A stretch of 64,000 nucleotides of DNA, from NCBI RefSeq assembly GCF_034006335.1, contig NZ_JAWDIQ010000001.1. One strand, 5' to 3'. This DNA is from Paracerasibacillus soli. GTDB lineage: Bacteria; Bacillota; Bacilli; Bacillales; Amphibacillaceae. Within the stretch, counting starts at the first letter, position 1, and each line of letters starts with the position of its first letter. The position numbers were made by a program, and so were the translations under genes. The notes under the pieces were generated by a model that saw only the letters and a list, made by a program, of their open reading frames with translations, was not told where the DNA came from and made no database searches. Shown here one piece after another: positions 1-10,253 of the stretch.

Positions 1-125
1 TTCTGGGTCGTTTTTTCAAAACTAAGTGATTCACGCATCCAGCCGTTACAATCATCATTCGTACAAGCCCATACATTCGTATCTACTTTCGGTAACGGTT
101 CTTTTGGTCCACGGGAAAATGACAT
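1..125 (-). CDS. YdjO-like cold-inducible protein, 3'-truncated by window edge
   Basis: The visible N-terminal 41 residues read MSFSRGPKEPLPKVDTNVWA and continue with a CTNDDCNGWMR segment. This matches the small (about 65-70 residue) YdjO family of Bacillaceae, which has a CxxxxC knuckle followed by a second CxxC pair further on that is cut off here. The ATG at 125 is preceded by AAGGGGATG. The family is known only as cold-inducible and probably zinc-binding; no biochemical role is inferred. The gene runs off the left edge. Confidence 0.7.
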   Translation of the reverse strand, partial: MSFSRGPKEPLPKVDTNVWACTNDDCNGWMRESLSFEKTTQ

Positions 126-222
126 GGCATACATCCCCTTTCAAGATTCTATTTCTATTATACCTCTTTTTGAATAACAAAGAAAGAGGACGATGTTTCG
201 AAACATGTCGATTAAATTATTT

Positions 223-952
223 TTATAGGACAAACTTCGCAATAGCCTTCCCAACGCCATCGTGATTATGGTGGTCTGTTACATAGTCGGCAGCATTTTT
301 TATTGCTTCTTGTGCATTGCCCATAGCAACACCAATTCCCGCTTCCTGTATCATTTTCATATCATTTAAACTATCTCCACATGCTAATACATTTTCCATC
401 GAAAACCCTAATTTTGCACAAACCTTTCGTAGCGCACTCGCTTTATGAACACCAATTGGGTTTACTTCAATATTGTTTGGCATAGAATTTGTTAGTTCCA
501 ATGTATCATCATGGGAAAGTTCTTGGATAATCTTTTCGAGTTTATCTGCATCATCCGTATGACAACCAAATTTCAACCATTTACGCTCCAAATAATCATT
601 CGGTAAGATATTACGAAACACACCATCTGTAGCAACCATCCATGAATCAACACCCATTTCCCTTGCTAAATAGTGCATTTGTTCAAGTTTCTTTGTTTCT
701 AATAGATGCTCTTCTACCAATTCCTTATCCATCGTCCAAATTTGTCCACCATTAACAGTTATGAGGTAGGAAGTTAAGCCTAGTTCCTCCGCATATGGAT
801 AACTATTTCCTAACCATCTCCCCGTACTAAGTACAACGTGAACTCCTTTTTCAAGTGCATCTTTGATTGCATTTTTAGTGAAATGTTATGATATCATCTT
901 CATTTAATAATGTTCCATCCATATCTAACGCAATTAATTTTACAGTAGTCAT
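223..952 (-). CDS. Cof-type HAD-IIB phosphatase (one frameshift)
   Basis: A cytoplasmic haloacid-dehalogenase phosphatase of about 243 residues. Motif I is LDMDGTLL just after the N-terminus (nucleophile Asp), motif II is VVLSTGR, and motif IV is ACGDSLNDMKM near the C-terminus with GVAMGNA following. Cof-type enzymes dephosphorylate sugar phosphates, flavin precursors or pyridoxal phosphate; the substrate here is not predictable. The length resembles Bacillus YcsE. The reading frame changes near 885, where the DNA after a DDIIT segment resumes one frame over as TKNAIKDALEKG. Because both halves are otherwise canonical, I regard this as a sequencing error or a very recent mutation. Confidence 0.85.
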
Positions 953-969
953 GGAATCCTCCCTTTATA

Positions 970-2150
970 CTATGTTGTTTGTTTCTCTTTCCGCAAACCA
1001 CGGTCGAAGAGAAATGTCGAAATAAACGGGATTACTAATACAAAAAGAATAATAAAAAATAGTAATTTAATATTAAAATAATCTACGATAAATCCACCTA
1101 AGATAGGTCCAATCATTCGCCCTGCCGCTGCTACACTATTTATAAAACCTTGATAAAAACCTTCGCGTCCACGAGGAGCTAACTCATTTGCCAAAGTAGG
1201 AATCGCTGGCCAAACGAGCATTTCTCCTATCGTTAATATAACCATTGCGACTGCAAACATAACAAATTTATCTGCTGCCATCGCAATGATAAATGAGCCA
1301 ATGAAAATAGTAGTCCCAACATATATATAAGTTTTTTGCGATTGCCATTTCACCAGTTTTAAAATTGGTTGGCCCAAGACAATTAAAAAACCATTTATTG
1401 CCCATAAAAAGCTATACTGTTCCAGTGGAATACCAATCGTTTGTGTATGTGATGCAATCGTCGTTTGCCACTGGCTATACACAAGCCATGCGACTAAAAA
1501 CCCAGATGACAATATGAGTAATGACCGAAAAGCACCATGATCCTTAATTTTCTTACTCTGTTCAATAACAGAAGTATGCATTTGCCGATCACGCTCTTTA
1601 TCCATCCCTTTAAATAAAAACAAAACAAAAAGAAAAATACTACAAAAAGTGATGCATTTGCGATAAATATATAATCAAAAGAAATACTTGCAACATAACC
1701 ACCCATCGTAGCTCCTAACGCTACACCTAAGTTTTGTGCAACATAAATCGCATTAAATGTCCGCCTGCCACCTTCAGGCCAAACTGATCCAGCCATGGCG
1801 AACATGACGGGCCATGTTGTACCTGTACCAAATCCAATTAAAACAAGCATGATTGAATAAGTTAGAATATCATGTTTAAACGATAAAAATACCGATGCAG
1901 TCATGACTAATATCGTTGCATATAATATCGTTTTATATGGACTAAACTTATCAAACAAGACGCCTCCTATTAAATTCCCCATGATTACGGCAGCCTGATT
2001 CAACATTAAAATTGCTCCTGCAAAAGCTAAACTTTTCCCGAGCTCATTATGCATATAAATTGTATTTAATGGCCATAGAAAGGATCCTCCCGTAACATTA
2101 ATTGTCGTAGCGACAACTAGGATCCAAATGTACTTTGGCATATCCATCAT
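970..2150 (-). CDS. MFS efflux transporter (one frameshift)
   Basis: A 12-TM major-facilitator protein of about 393 residues. The N-terminal half carries the helix 2-3 loop motif GGVLFDKFSPYK and a GFGTGTTWPVMFAMAG helix. The C-terminal half contains GEMLVWPAIPTLANELAP and EGFYQGFINSVAAAGRMIGPILGG, typical of drug:H+ antiporter-1 exporters of the MdtG/YttB kind. The two halves overlap in different frames around 1494-1650, and the frame changes near 1620 just after the KGWIK/KGMDKERDR loop. The substrate is unknown. It stands alone between the HAD gene and pcp. Confidence 0.8.
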
Positions 2151-2209
2151 CTCTCATTCTAACTGATTAAATTATGAACCATTAAATTAGTTTAATCTAT
2201 TTCTCGTAT

Positions 2210-2875
2210 CTATTCAATAAAGGTTTTTCTTATTTTCCAATCGTTATTGTTTTCATGATAAATATCATGAAAACATTCTGATACACTATGGATAATAACT
2301 TCAACAGCCCGATGTAAATCTTCTTGTGACCAGCTTGGCATTGACTTTGTTAATGCTAGTGTATGGTTTGCTGGTAAATGAATAAATCCAGTTGGGCAAT
2401 TCAACTGATGTTCTTTTGTATAATGTAACGATTGATACATGACATGATTACATAAATAGGTACCTGCACTATTTGATATGGAGGCAGGTAGTTGTTTTTC
2501 ATGTAATTGGTCAACGATTGCCTTTATTGGCAACGTTGAGAAATAGCCATCTTGGGCCAGCTTCTGTAATTTTTTCACCATTTGGTTCATAACCGCGATT
2601 ATCTTTTGGGCCATCATTACAATTAATGGCAATACGTTCCACTGTTACCTCTTTTCTCCCTGCTGCTAGTCCGAGTGAAATAATCGCGTCAGGCTCATGC
2701 ATTTTAATGAATTGAATCATTTGAGCGCCTGTTTAGAAAAATCAACTGACAACGTTTCACCAATAATATGAAATTGATGAAGTTCCTTGCCTGTTAATTG
2801 TTCTACAATTTCTGCGGTAGGGTTAATTGGGTGTTCTAAAAAAGGTTCAAACCCTGTTAATAATAGCCTTTTCAT
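2210..2875 (-). CDS. pcp: Pyrrolidone-carboxylate peptidase (at least two frameshifts)
   Basis: A cysteine peptidase that removes N-terminal pyroglutamate from peptides in the cytoplasm. Starting MKRLLLTGFEPF at 2875 (AGGAG upstream), the catalytic triad is visible: Glu in VTVERIAIN, Cys in SNSAGTYLCNHVMYQSLHY and His in TGFIHLPAN. Length is about 220 residues against the usual 200-215. Frame changes occur near 2715 (after FSKQAL) and near 2580 (after GYEPNGEKI). All three segments keep family sequence, so the breaks look technical rather than degenerative. Confidence 0.88.
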
Positions 2876-3078
2876 CTGGTCTTCTCCTCCACAATGAACA
2901 ATTTATCTCTATTTCTTGTTAAGCATATCATATCTATATTTAGTCATTCATGGAAAAGGCATGTGAAAAGGTTAGATAGTCAAAAACTTTTAACTGAATT
3001 GTATATCTTTAATATAAAAATCAGCCTTTTCAATTTATAATTTTATGCTTATAATAAAGGCAAAAGGGGGAAGAGAAA

Positions 3079-4720
3079 ATGAATATAGCAAGTACATGGT
3101 CGTGGCTCTGGAAAAAGCATGATGAAATAAAAGATTTATTTTCCTTTTTCGTCACGCCTACAAAAGAAAAGGGGCTTCATCAAAGGAGCAAAGGGGCAGC
3201 ACCTAGTGAACAAAATGGAGGTGGAAAAAAACGACCATACAAACCCGCTCAATTTGTCGGGTTCATATTAGGGCCTTTATTATTTGTATTAACATTACTC
3301 TTTTTTTCACCTGAAGGATTATCTAAAGAAGGGGTTGCAATTTTAGCAAGTACAATATGGATTGTGTATGGTGGATGACGGAGGCCATTCCAATTCCAGC
3401 AACATCCTTGTTACCAATTGTATTATTTCCGTTGACTGGTGGACTCGATACAAAAGTAACTACCGCGTCATATGGGAGTGACATCGTCTTCTTATTTATG
3501 GGGGGATTTATCGTAGCATTAGCTTTAGAAAAATGGAATCTTCATAAAAGAATCGCTTTAAATATCATTTCAGTAATTGGGACAAACACGAATAATATTA
3601 TTCTTGGTTTCATGGTTGCAACTGGATTTCTTTCCATGTGGATTTCCAACACTGCTACTGCCATGATGATGGTTCCAATTGGATTAGCAATTATTTATCA
3701 AGTATCTGAGGCTTTAAAAAATGATCCAACAATTGATACGAGTAAAGAAAACTTTGGTTTTGGAAAAGCGCTCATGCTAGGTATTGCCTATTCCGCATCC
3801 CTAGGTGGCGTTGCAACATTAATTGGTACACCACCTAATGCTGCTTTGGCTGGAATGATAAAGGAAATGTATGGTATTGAAATATCCTTTGCGCAATGGA
3901 TGCTATTTGGCTTACCGATTGCTTGGGTATTTATTTTCATTACATGGGTATACTTAGTTAAATTTGCTTATCCGCAGAAAATGAAAGCGCTTCCTGGTGG
4001 TAAAGAAATTATTCAAGTGGAAAAGAAAAATCTTGGTAAGGCTAGTTATGAAGAAAAAGCCGTATTTGTTATCTTTACATTAACTGCTTTAGCATGGATT
4101 TCACGTACATTTATATTGGAAAAGTTTATACCAAATATTGGGGATACAACGATTGCTATTGCTGCTGGATTAATACTTTTTATCATTCCAGCTAAGAATA
4201 AAATTGGTGATTTTTTAATGGATTGGAAGACAGCTATTAAACTACCTTGGGGATACTCCTATTGTTTGGCGGTGGTTTAGCAATTGCTGCTGGATTTACT
4301 GAATCAGGTTTATCCACATGGATTGGTACACAACTAACATCATTACAGGGCGTACCAACTATCATTGTACTTTTAATCGTTACAGGGCTTGTTATTTTTC
4401 TTACCGAAATCACTTCAAATACAGCAACTGCTAATATGATGTATCCTATAATGGCTGCTTTAGCTTTAGCGCTTGGCATACATCCTTATACAGTTATGAT
4501 TGCAGCAGGAGTTGCTGCATCTTGTGCCTTTATGTTACCTGTTGCAACCCCACCAAATGCTGTAGTATTTGGTTCGGGCTATTTACGCATACCTGATATG
4601 GCCAAAGCCGGTTTTGCATTAAACATAATTGGTGTCTTTTTACTCACTGTCGCTATTTACTTTCTACTTCCAGTTGTTTGGGGAATTGATATTCATACAT
4701 TCCCAAGTAATCTGAAGTAA
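3079..4720 (+). CDS. sdcS: Sodium/dicarboxylate symporter, DASS family (two frameshifts)
   Basis: A divalent-anion:Na+ symporter of about 547 residues that imports C4-dicarboxylates (succinate, fumarate, malate). It has a roughly 60-residue hydrophilic N-terminus, then KPAQFVGFILGPLLF. The paired DASS signatures are present: WWMTEAIPIPATSLLP and SNTATAMMMVP in the first repeat, and EITSNTATANMMYPI in the second, plus TPPNAALAG and TPPNAVVFG. Frame changes occur near 3360 (before WWMTEAIPI) and near 4255 (KLPWG). The ATG at 3079 follows AAAGGGGGAAG. Closest functional references are SdcS of Staphylococcus and SdcL of Bacillus. Confidence 0.88.
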
Positions 4721-4867
4721 ACAACGAACAAAGCACTATAAACAGTTACTTCAGAATAGATTCATGAAAGTTTATTAAGTAGCAAGTTTTTAAGGGACAA
4801 CAAGCGTCTCTTAGATGTATTCCAAATGCCGCATGATTATTTCTATTTCTTGATTAAATTGCAAACC

Positions 4868-4950
4868 ATAAAAAATGGTTCTGATTATCGTAGCTGAACA
4901 GCCCCCATCAATTAGACAGGGCCGGTTCAAGTCGACTTCAGAACCATTTC
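4868..4950 (+). terminator. Inverted repeat downstream of sdcS
   Basis: AATGGTTCTGA near 4872 is the exact complement of TCAGAACCATT near 4938, separated by about 55 bases and followed by CTTTTTATTATT. This could be a long-stem terminator for the symporter gene. The loop is longer than usual, so the call is tentative. The rest of 4721-5016 shows no coding signal. Confidence 0.35.
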
Positions 4951-5016
4951 TGCTTTTTATTATTAATTAGTCATGTTCTAGCCGCTTCTCGCACTTAACA
5001 AGTCGCCCACACTAAT

Positions 5017-6214
5017 TTACACATAACGATTTCTTCCCGCATTATATCCAAAGATTAAAATAAAACAAGCAATGACAATTAATAGAACAAGTGGCATTAC
5101 CCAATCATTCGTTAAATCATGTAATAGTCCAACAAATACTGGTCCAATAGCTGCTAATATATAGCCTAATGATTGTGCCATGCAGATAATTCTGCTGCCT
5201 GCTGCGCATTTCTCGCTCGTAACCCTAAAAACATCAGTGCTAAAGCAAAATTTCCACTTAAGGCAATGCCGATTAAAAATATACTGATATACATAACAAA
5301 AGTAGACTCACCAAATAGTAATCCACTAAAACCTGTAATTGCAAAACCTGTCATGAGAAGAACCATCCATCCTTGCGAACGATATCGGCTAGCAATAACA
5401 GGTACAAAGAAACTAGCTGGTAATCCAATAAACTGTGTCAAAGATAATAACCAGCCCGCTTGCCCAAGCGTAGCACCATAATTATGTAAGATTTCAGGAA
5501 GCCATGAAATTGTAATGTAAAATAATGTAGACTGTAATCCCATAAAAAGCGCTACTTGCCACGCTAAAGCATTCTTCCACATCTTTGTTTCACTTTTTAC
5601 ATAGGTCATTTCTACTTGAGGATTATTTTGATTTGCTCTTGCTAAGAAGATCCAAATAGCGATACCAAATGCTGCTGGAATTACCCAAACGAGTAATGCA
5701 ACATTCCATCCTAACCCTAAACCACTCGCAATTGGCACACTGAGACCTGATGCGGTTGCAGCAAAGATTCCCATTGCAGTAGAATAAACACTTGTCATTA
5801 ATCCTACTTTTTGGGATACTTTTCTTTGATTACCCCTGGAAGCAATACGTTACAAACAGCTATTCCTACACCTATCAAAAATGTACCAGTAAAAATTAAA
5901 ACCATAAACGAGATAGAACGAATACTAATTCCAATCAATAGTACAAGCATGCCAACCACTAATACACGTTCATTCGTATAGCGATTACCTACTTTTGGAA
6001 TAATTGGTGACATCATCGCAAATGCAATTAATGGTAAGCTCGTTAATAAGCCAGCACTCCAGTTGGAAAGTCCAATATCATCACGTATCATACCAATTAG
6101 CGGCCCAACAGAGGTAATGGCTGGCCTTAAGTTAAACGCTACAAGAATAATTCCTATTAATAGCATTGTCCGATAATATTTCTCTGTTTTATCTTTTGCT
6201 AATTCACTACTCAT
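5017..6214 (-). CDS. CynX/NimT-type MFS transporter (two frameshifts)
   Basis: A 12-TM permease of about 399 residues beginning MSSELAKDKTEKYY. The first helix region LVAFNLRPAITSVGPL is diagnostic of the CynX/NimT group (cyanate and nitroimidazole transporters, YycB/YeaN relatives). The middle contains VIKEKYPKK and MTSVYSTAMGIFAATASGLS, typical of the loop and helix 5. The end in the third frame reads SLGYILAAIGPVFVGLLHD and stops at 5017. Frame changes lie near 5800 and 5180. The exact substrate is unknown. Confidence 0.8.
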
Positions 6215-6273
6215 AAATGAAAGAACTCCCTTACAACATCAGTTACTTTAATCAATATAGCATAATTGCTTTT

Positions 6274-6293
6274 AAAGTAAAACTTCAATCCGC
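6274..6293 (+). repeat. Short dispersed repeat, copy 1
   Basis: AAAGTAAAACTTCAATCCGC recurs with one mismatch at 39182-39201, and its first 15 bases recur at 31160. All copies are intergenic. Function unknown. Confidence 0.45.
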
Positions 6294-6318
6294 ATCCATT
6301 GATTCTCCACTTATGACT

Positions 6319-6355
6319 TTAAAATCCCCCGTGACGCTTGATACGGGGGTTGTAG
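6319..6355 (-). terminator. Stem-loop closing the hpa operon
   Basis: ATCCCCCGT and ACGGGGGTT form a 9-bp G/C-rich stem with a loop of about ten bases. Read on the minus strand it lies about 110 bases after the last hpa gene and is followed by ATTTTAAAG. The U-run is weak, but position and stem stability fit an operon terminator. The remainder of 6215-6466 holds no gene I can support. Confidence 0.5.
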
Positions 6356-6466
6356 GAAGCTCTTTCATACACAAATTCATGATCATAATCCTTACTAATT
6401 TAGCAATACAAGACGTGCTAAGCAGTTCTATCACATACTCTTATTTTGCGTCGGTAGGTATCATTT

Positions 6467-6856
6467 CTACGATTTCTTATACCGCTGATGAATATTATTT
6501 TTACGATAAGTGAATATGGGTAATTCGTTTAATTCCATTGATAATGCTAACGGTCGTGTAGGAAAAATGGATTCGAAATGGTTCGTAATGATTGTAAATA
6601 GTTTCTCACCTAATAACTTTTTGATATGCTCCGACCGTCCTGTGCCAATTTTAACTATAACATGGACAAAAGCATCCGCTTGACCGGTACCATCGGCTAT
6701 TACATAATCTGTTAAACCTATCGCTCTGGAACGAATTCCACCAATTGGAAAGGTATCATTCATTTCGATAAATGAATTGTTTACTTTTTTCAATAGTTCT
6801 AGAATCTTGCCCTCTTTCCTTAAATTCTCCGTAAATTCTATCGTGATATGTGGCAT
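6467..6856 (-). CDS. hpaF: 5-carboxymethyl-2-hydroxymuconate delta-isomerase
   Basis: A tautomerase-superfamily enzyme that isomerises 5-carboxymethyl-2-hydroxymuconate in the homoprotocatechuate meta-cleavage pathway. Family members use the amino-terminal proline as catalytic base, so I place the start at the ATG giving MPHITIEFTEN (6856), eight bases after GGAGGG. The upstream in-frame GTG and ATG would bury that proline. At 129 residues it matches the 125-130 of HpaF. It is the last gene of the operon, about 100 bases after the second HpaG-type gene. Confidence 0.88.
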   Translation of the reverse strand: MPHITIEFTENLRKEGKILELLKKVNNSFIEMNDTFPIGGIRSRAIGLTDYVIADGTGQADAFVHVIVKIGTGRSEHIKKLLGEKLFTIITNHFESIFPTRPLALSMELNELPIFTYRKNNIHQRYKKS

Positions 6857-6959
6857 ATGCATCACCCTCCAAACTTAAAAAGAAACTCCAATCAGCGTGT
6901 TTAAGCATACGTAGCGAACTTTATAGGATTTATCCCCTTTGAAGTAAGTACATGAAGAT

Positions 6960-7718
6960 TTATATTCTTGCAAAAAATGTATCGGATTTAATCGTGCTTC
7001 TTAATGAACCTATCCCCTCAACTTCCGTAATAACTTCATCTCCTTCATAAACATGAACCGTTCCCTTTGGAGTACCCGTTAAAATGATATCATTTTCATT
7101 TAATGTCATAAAACTACTTAAATAGGCTATTAAATAGGGAATGTCAAACACCATATCTTTTGTTGTACCTTCTTGTGTTAAATTACCGTTTACATATGTA
7201 CGTAATTTTAGATTCATCGGATCTTGCACATCTTCCTTTGGTACAAACCAAGGTCCAATTGGCGTTAAAGTATCTCTGTTTTTTGCCATTAAATTTGGGC
7301 GATAATAGTTTTCCAAATAATCACGAATGACATAATCGTTTGCAACTGTATATCCCTTCACATAATCATACGCCTCTTCGAGATTTACTGTTCGTGCTGT
7401 TTTCCCGATAACTACAGCAAGTTCACATTCATAATGCATAAATTGCGCATCGTCTGGCCTTCGTGTATATGCATTATGTCCTATCAATGTATTTGGTCCT
7501 TTTAAAAATACTAGCGGTTCTTTTGGCGGAGAAAAGCTAATTTCACTTGCATGGTCCGCATAATTAAGACCAAGTACGAAAACAGTATTTGCTTCTATGG
7601 GAGGCAACCACACAACATCCTTTTCTGCTACAATTCTTCCATCGGCGAGCTGTATTTTATCATTTATTAGCATGACATCATGAAGCGCACCATAGCACGC
7701 AACACGTCCCTGTTTCAC
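6960..7718 (-). CDS. hpaG: HpaG-type FAH-family isomerase/decarboxylase, second protein
   Basis: A fumarylacetoacetate-hydrolase-fold enzyme of 252 residues. VLGLNYADHASE, then FMHYECELAVVIGKTAR supply the metal-binding Glu residues, and YTVANDYVIRDYLEN the metal Asp. The end has ILTGTPKG and VEGIGSLRSTI. In this pathway the pair of HpaG-type proteins decarboxylate 5-oxo-pent-3-ene-1,2,5-tricarboxylate and isomerise the product 2-hydroxyhepta-2,4-diene-1,7-dioate. In enterobacteria the two are fused; here they are separate. The GTG start at 7718 overlaps the previous stop (GTGA), which indicates translational coupling, with GGAGG nine bases upstream. Confidence 0.88.
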   Translation of the reverse strand: MKQGRVACYGALHDVMLINDKIQLADGRIVAEKDVVWLPPIEANTVFVLGLNYADHASEISFSPPKEPLVFLKGPNTLIGHNAYTRRPDDAQFMHYECELAVVIGKTARTVNLEEAYDYVKGYTVANDYVIRDYLENYYRPNLMAKNRDTLTPIGPWFVPKEDVQDPMNLKLRTYVNGNLTQEGTTKDMVFDIPYLIAYLSSFMTLNENDIILTGTPKGTVHVYEGDEVITEVEGIGSLRSTIKSDTFFARI

Positions 7719-8486
7719 AAAGAAGCACCTCCGTTTTCTTCTACAACAATATTTTCCAACGTACCTATATGTTCAATCTCCGTTCTCACAATATCACCGG
7801 CCTTTGCTTTTGGTCCAAATAAAGGAACACCTGCTAACAGGACGTCCCCTTGATGTAATGTCATAAAGGCGGTCACTTCGGTCAATAACCTTGGAACAGA
7901 ACGAACGAAATTTTTTGTGTTTTTATCAAGTACTTTTTTCATTGTTAATATACGTACTTATTTTGAGATGCTGTACATCTTGGATTACATTTTTGGGTGC
8001 AATCCAAGGCCCAATCGGACAGAAACCATCACGCGCATTTTCTTTTATGGCAGGTCTAAAAAAACTATCATGTGGTATTGTCACATCATGTACAATGGTG
8101 TAACCCATTATATAGTTCAGTGCTGCTTCTTCCCTTATATTTACGGCAGTTTTCCCAATTACAATTCCTAATGCACTATTTATTTGTATGGCCGGCACTT
8201 TATTTGGTAAGAAAATTGCTTGAAGATGACTATTGTACGTATTTTTCGGTTTCATATATAATACAGGATGTCTCGGCAGGGCTTTATATGGTTCCTTTTG
8301 AAATTCATCTCGCACTTTTTGCAGATCTTCTTTATAATTAAACATCGTACCATACACAGTTCCATCTATAGGAGCTTGCCATATACATTCCCTTTCCTTA
8401 TACAGTGTCCTTCCTCTTTTAATTAAACCTTGATCATTTACTAGAATGGACTCATTTTGTATTTGGTTTATAAATCTAGCTTGCAA
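7715..8486 (-). CDS. hpaG: HpaG-type FAH-family isomerase/decarboxylase, first protein (one frameshift)
   Basis: The first of two adjacent FAH-fold proteins, about 257 residues after joining the two frames near 7935. It contains TVYGTMFNYKEDL, VGIVIGKTA-like metal-site sequence (INSALGIVIGKTAVNI), GYTIVHDVTIPHDSF and, after the shift, VLLAGVPLFGPKAKAGD. It lacks the clear YECELA acidic motif of its neighbour, so the two may have divided the decarboxylase and isomerase roles or form a heteromer. The start is TTG at 8486 with AGGGG eight bases upstream. It starts 17 bases after the phenylalanine dehydrogenase stop. Confidence 0.8.
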
Positions 8487-8503
8487 TATTCTATCCCCTT
8501 CTA

Positions 8504-9644
8504 CTATTCTTTAATATCCCATTTTGGACGTCGTGTCCGTGCATAAAAACTATTTCTCTCTTTTTGCTCAGCCAATCTAGCTTCACACATTCGATTTGCT
8601 GCCTCTACAGTTGTAATTGCATCTAATTCTGCCTCACGATAAATATCTAGTAATGCTTGATAGATTGTTTTTGTTTTGAACATTACCCGGTCTTTATTTG
8701 GTCCGTACAATTCATCAGCAACTTGGATAAGTCCTCCCATATTCACGATATAATTGGCGCATATAAAATCCCTTTATCTTGTAAAATTTTTGCGTGTCCG
8801 TTTGTAGCAAGTTGATTATTTGCTGAACCAACAACAGCCTTTACAGATAAGTGTTTCACTGTCTCATCATTGATGACACTTCCCATTGCACATGGCACAA
8901 AAACATCTGCATCTGTCTGATAGATTTCCTGATGATTTACGATACGAATCTCACCATGAAGTTCTTGTGCACGCTTTGCAATATTTTGTAATGCACCTTC
9001 ATCAAGGTCCGTTACATAAAGACGAGCTCCAGCATGTAATAATTGCTCGGCTACCTTATAACCAACTTTTCCTAATCCTTGAATTGCAAATGTTCGATTC
9101 TTCAGCTCTGTATCACCGTACAGATAATAATTAGTTGCTTTTAAGCCATACATTACACCTTGTGAAGTTGGAATAGATGAATCACCACCTCCCCCATAGG
9201 CCTCTGGTAATCCATTAATATAATTCGTCTCCCTTGTCGCTTGCACAAAGTCGTCCATCGTCGTTCCCATATCTGTCCCTGTGTAAAATCTACCATTTAG
9301 CGAATCTACAAATTGACCATAGGCACGAAATAAAGCAGCACTTTTATCCTTTGCTGGATCTCCAATAATAACCGCCTTTCCCCGCCAAAATCAAGGTCAG
9401 CTGCAGCGCATTTGTATGTCATTCCCTCGGCCAATCGCAGTACATCTTGAAGTGCCTCCGTTACACTTGCATATGGATACATACGCGTACCACCTAGGGC
9501 TGGACCAAGTGTCGTATCGTGAATTGCAATAATTGCTTGCAGTCCAGTTGCCGTATCATTACAAAATACTACTTGCTCATGGTTCGCAATTGTTTGAAAT
9601 ACATCATCTGTCATCGATTTTGCCTTTTCTAGTTCTTGCGTCAT
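8504..9644 (-). CDS. pdh: Phenylalanine dehydrogenase (two or more frameshifts)
   Basis: An NAD-dependent amino-acid dehydrogenase that deaminates L-phenylalanine (and tyrosine) to the 2-oxo acid. It has the family motif IAIHDTTLGPALGGTRMYPY, the catalytic Lys in EGMTYKCAAADLDFGG, and the Rossmann stretch FAIQGLGKVGYKVAEQLL. Sequence choices that separate PheDH from leucine dehydrogenase are present: FYTGTDMGTTMDDFV and VVGSANNQL where LeuDH usually has ITAEDVGT and AGAANNQL. It ends RNSFYARTRRPKWDIKE, as I recall for Lysinibacillus PheDH. Frame breaks occur near 9375 and 8750. The ATG at 9644 follows GGAGGG. Its place inside the hpa operon suggests phenylalanine/tyrosine feeding into the pathway. 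Confidence 0.85.
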
Positions 9645-9727
9645 AAAAACCCTCCGTTCTCCCTTATGTTTAAGAAGCATAATATTTACTTGCCAGAAGA
9701 CTTTACATGATCAAATCAACATATATG

Positions 9728-10207
9728 TTATCCATCTAGTTTGATATCTGTTGCAAATTGTTGGTAATCACCATCAAAAAAGGTCAATGGTAAACCATCA
9801 TTTATTGCCAAATCTTGTACCTTACCTAGAAATAATGTATGGTCCCCAGCTACAATCGTATCCGCTACATCACATACTAAGGTGACTAACGCCTCTTTTA
9901 TCACAGGCATCTCCAAAAAATTAGCAAATGCAATTGTCTTTCGCTCTTTTACTTGACCTGCAAAGTAGGCGGATAAATATTTTTGCTTCTCATGGAGGAT
10001 GCTTACTGCAAATCTTTTCTCATCTTGAATATAACGGTTCATATTCGCATCCTCATCAATGGAGATGAGAACTAACTTTGGATTTAATGAAACAGACATA
10101 AATGCATTTGCAGTCATGCCATGAATATCCTCTCCAGTTTTAGTCGTCACAATTGTTACACCAGTAGCAAACTTCCCCATCGCCTTTCGAAACCGTTGAT
10201 CATCCAT
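9728..10207 (-). CDS. hpaC: Flavin reductase of 4-hydroxyphenylacetate 3-monooxygenase
   Basis: A 159-residue flavin:NADH reductase that supplies FADH2 to HpaB. It has the flavin-reductase-like domain throughout: FRKAMGKFATGVTIVTT at the N-terminus, GMTANAFMSVSLNPKLVLISID, FAVSILHEKQKYLSAYFAG, and the C-terminal DHTLFLGKV segment. Length and order are those of HpaC-type small reductases. The gene is intact and lies between hpaD and pdh in the operon, separated from its oxygenase partner HpaB by hpaD. Confidence 0.9.
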   Translation of the reverse strand: MDDQRFRKAMGKFATGVTIVTTKTGEDIHGMTANAFMSVSLNPKLVLISIDEDANMNRYIQDEKRFAVSILHEKQKYLSAYFAGQVKERKTIAFANFLEMPVIKEALVTLVCDVADTIVAGDHTLFLGKVQDLAINDGLPLTFFDGDYQQFATDIKLDG

Positions 10208-10253
10208 CTATCCATCCCCTCTCTTTACAAGAAACTTCACACACCTTACATTT

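Noticed and set aside
5173..5481. Plus-strand frames overlapping the CynX, TRAP, MgtE and NCS2 genes
   Set aside because: They are antisense shadows of membrane-protein genes without ribosome sites.
6217..6513. Open frame of 98 codons on the plus strand
   Set aside because: No ribosome site, no recognisable sequence, and it runs over the hpa terminator and the end of hpaF on the other strand.
8504..9644. Leucine dehydrogenase annotation
   Set aside because: Motifs FYTGTDMGTTMDD, VVGSANNQL and the RRPKW ending fit phenylalanine dehydrogenase better, as does the operon.
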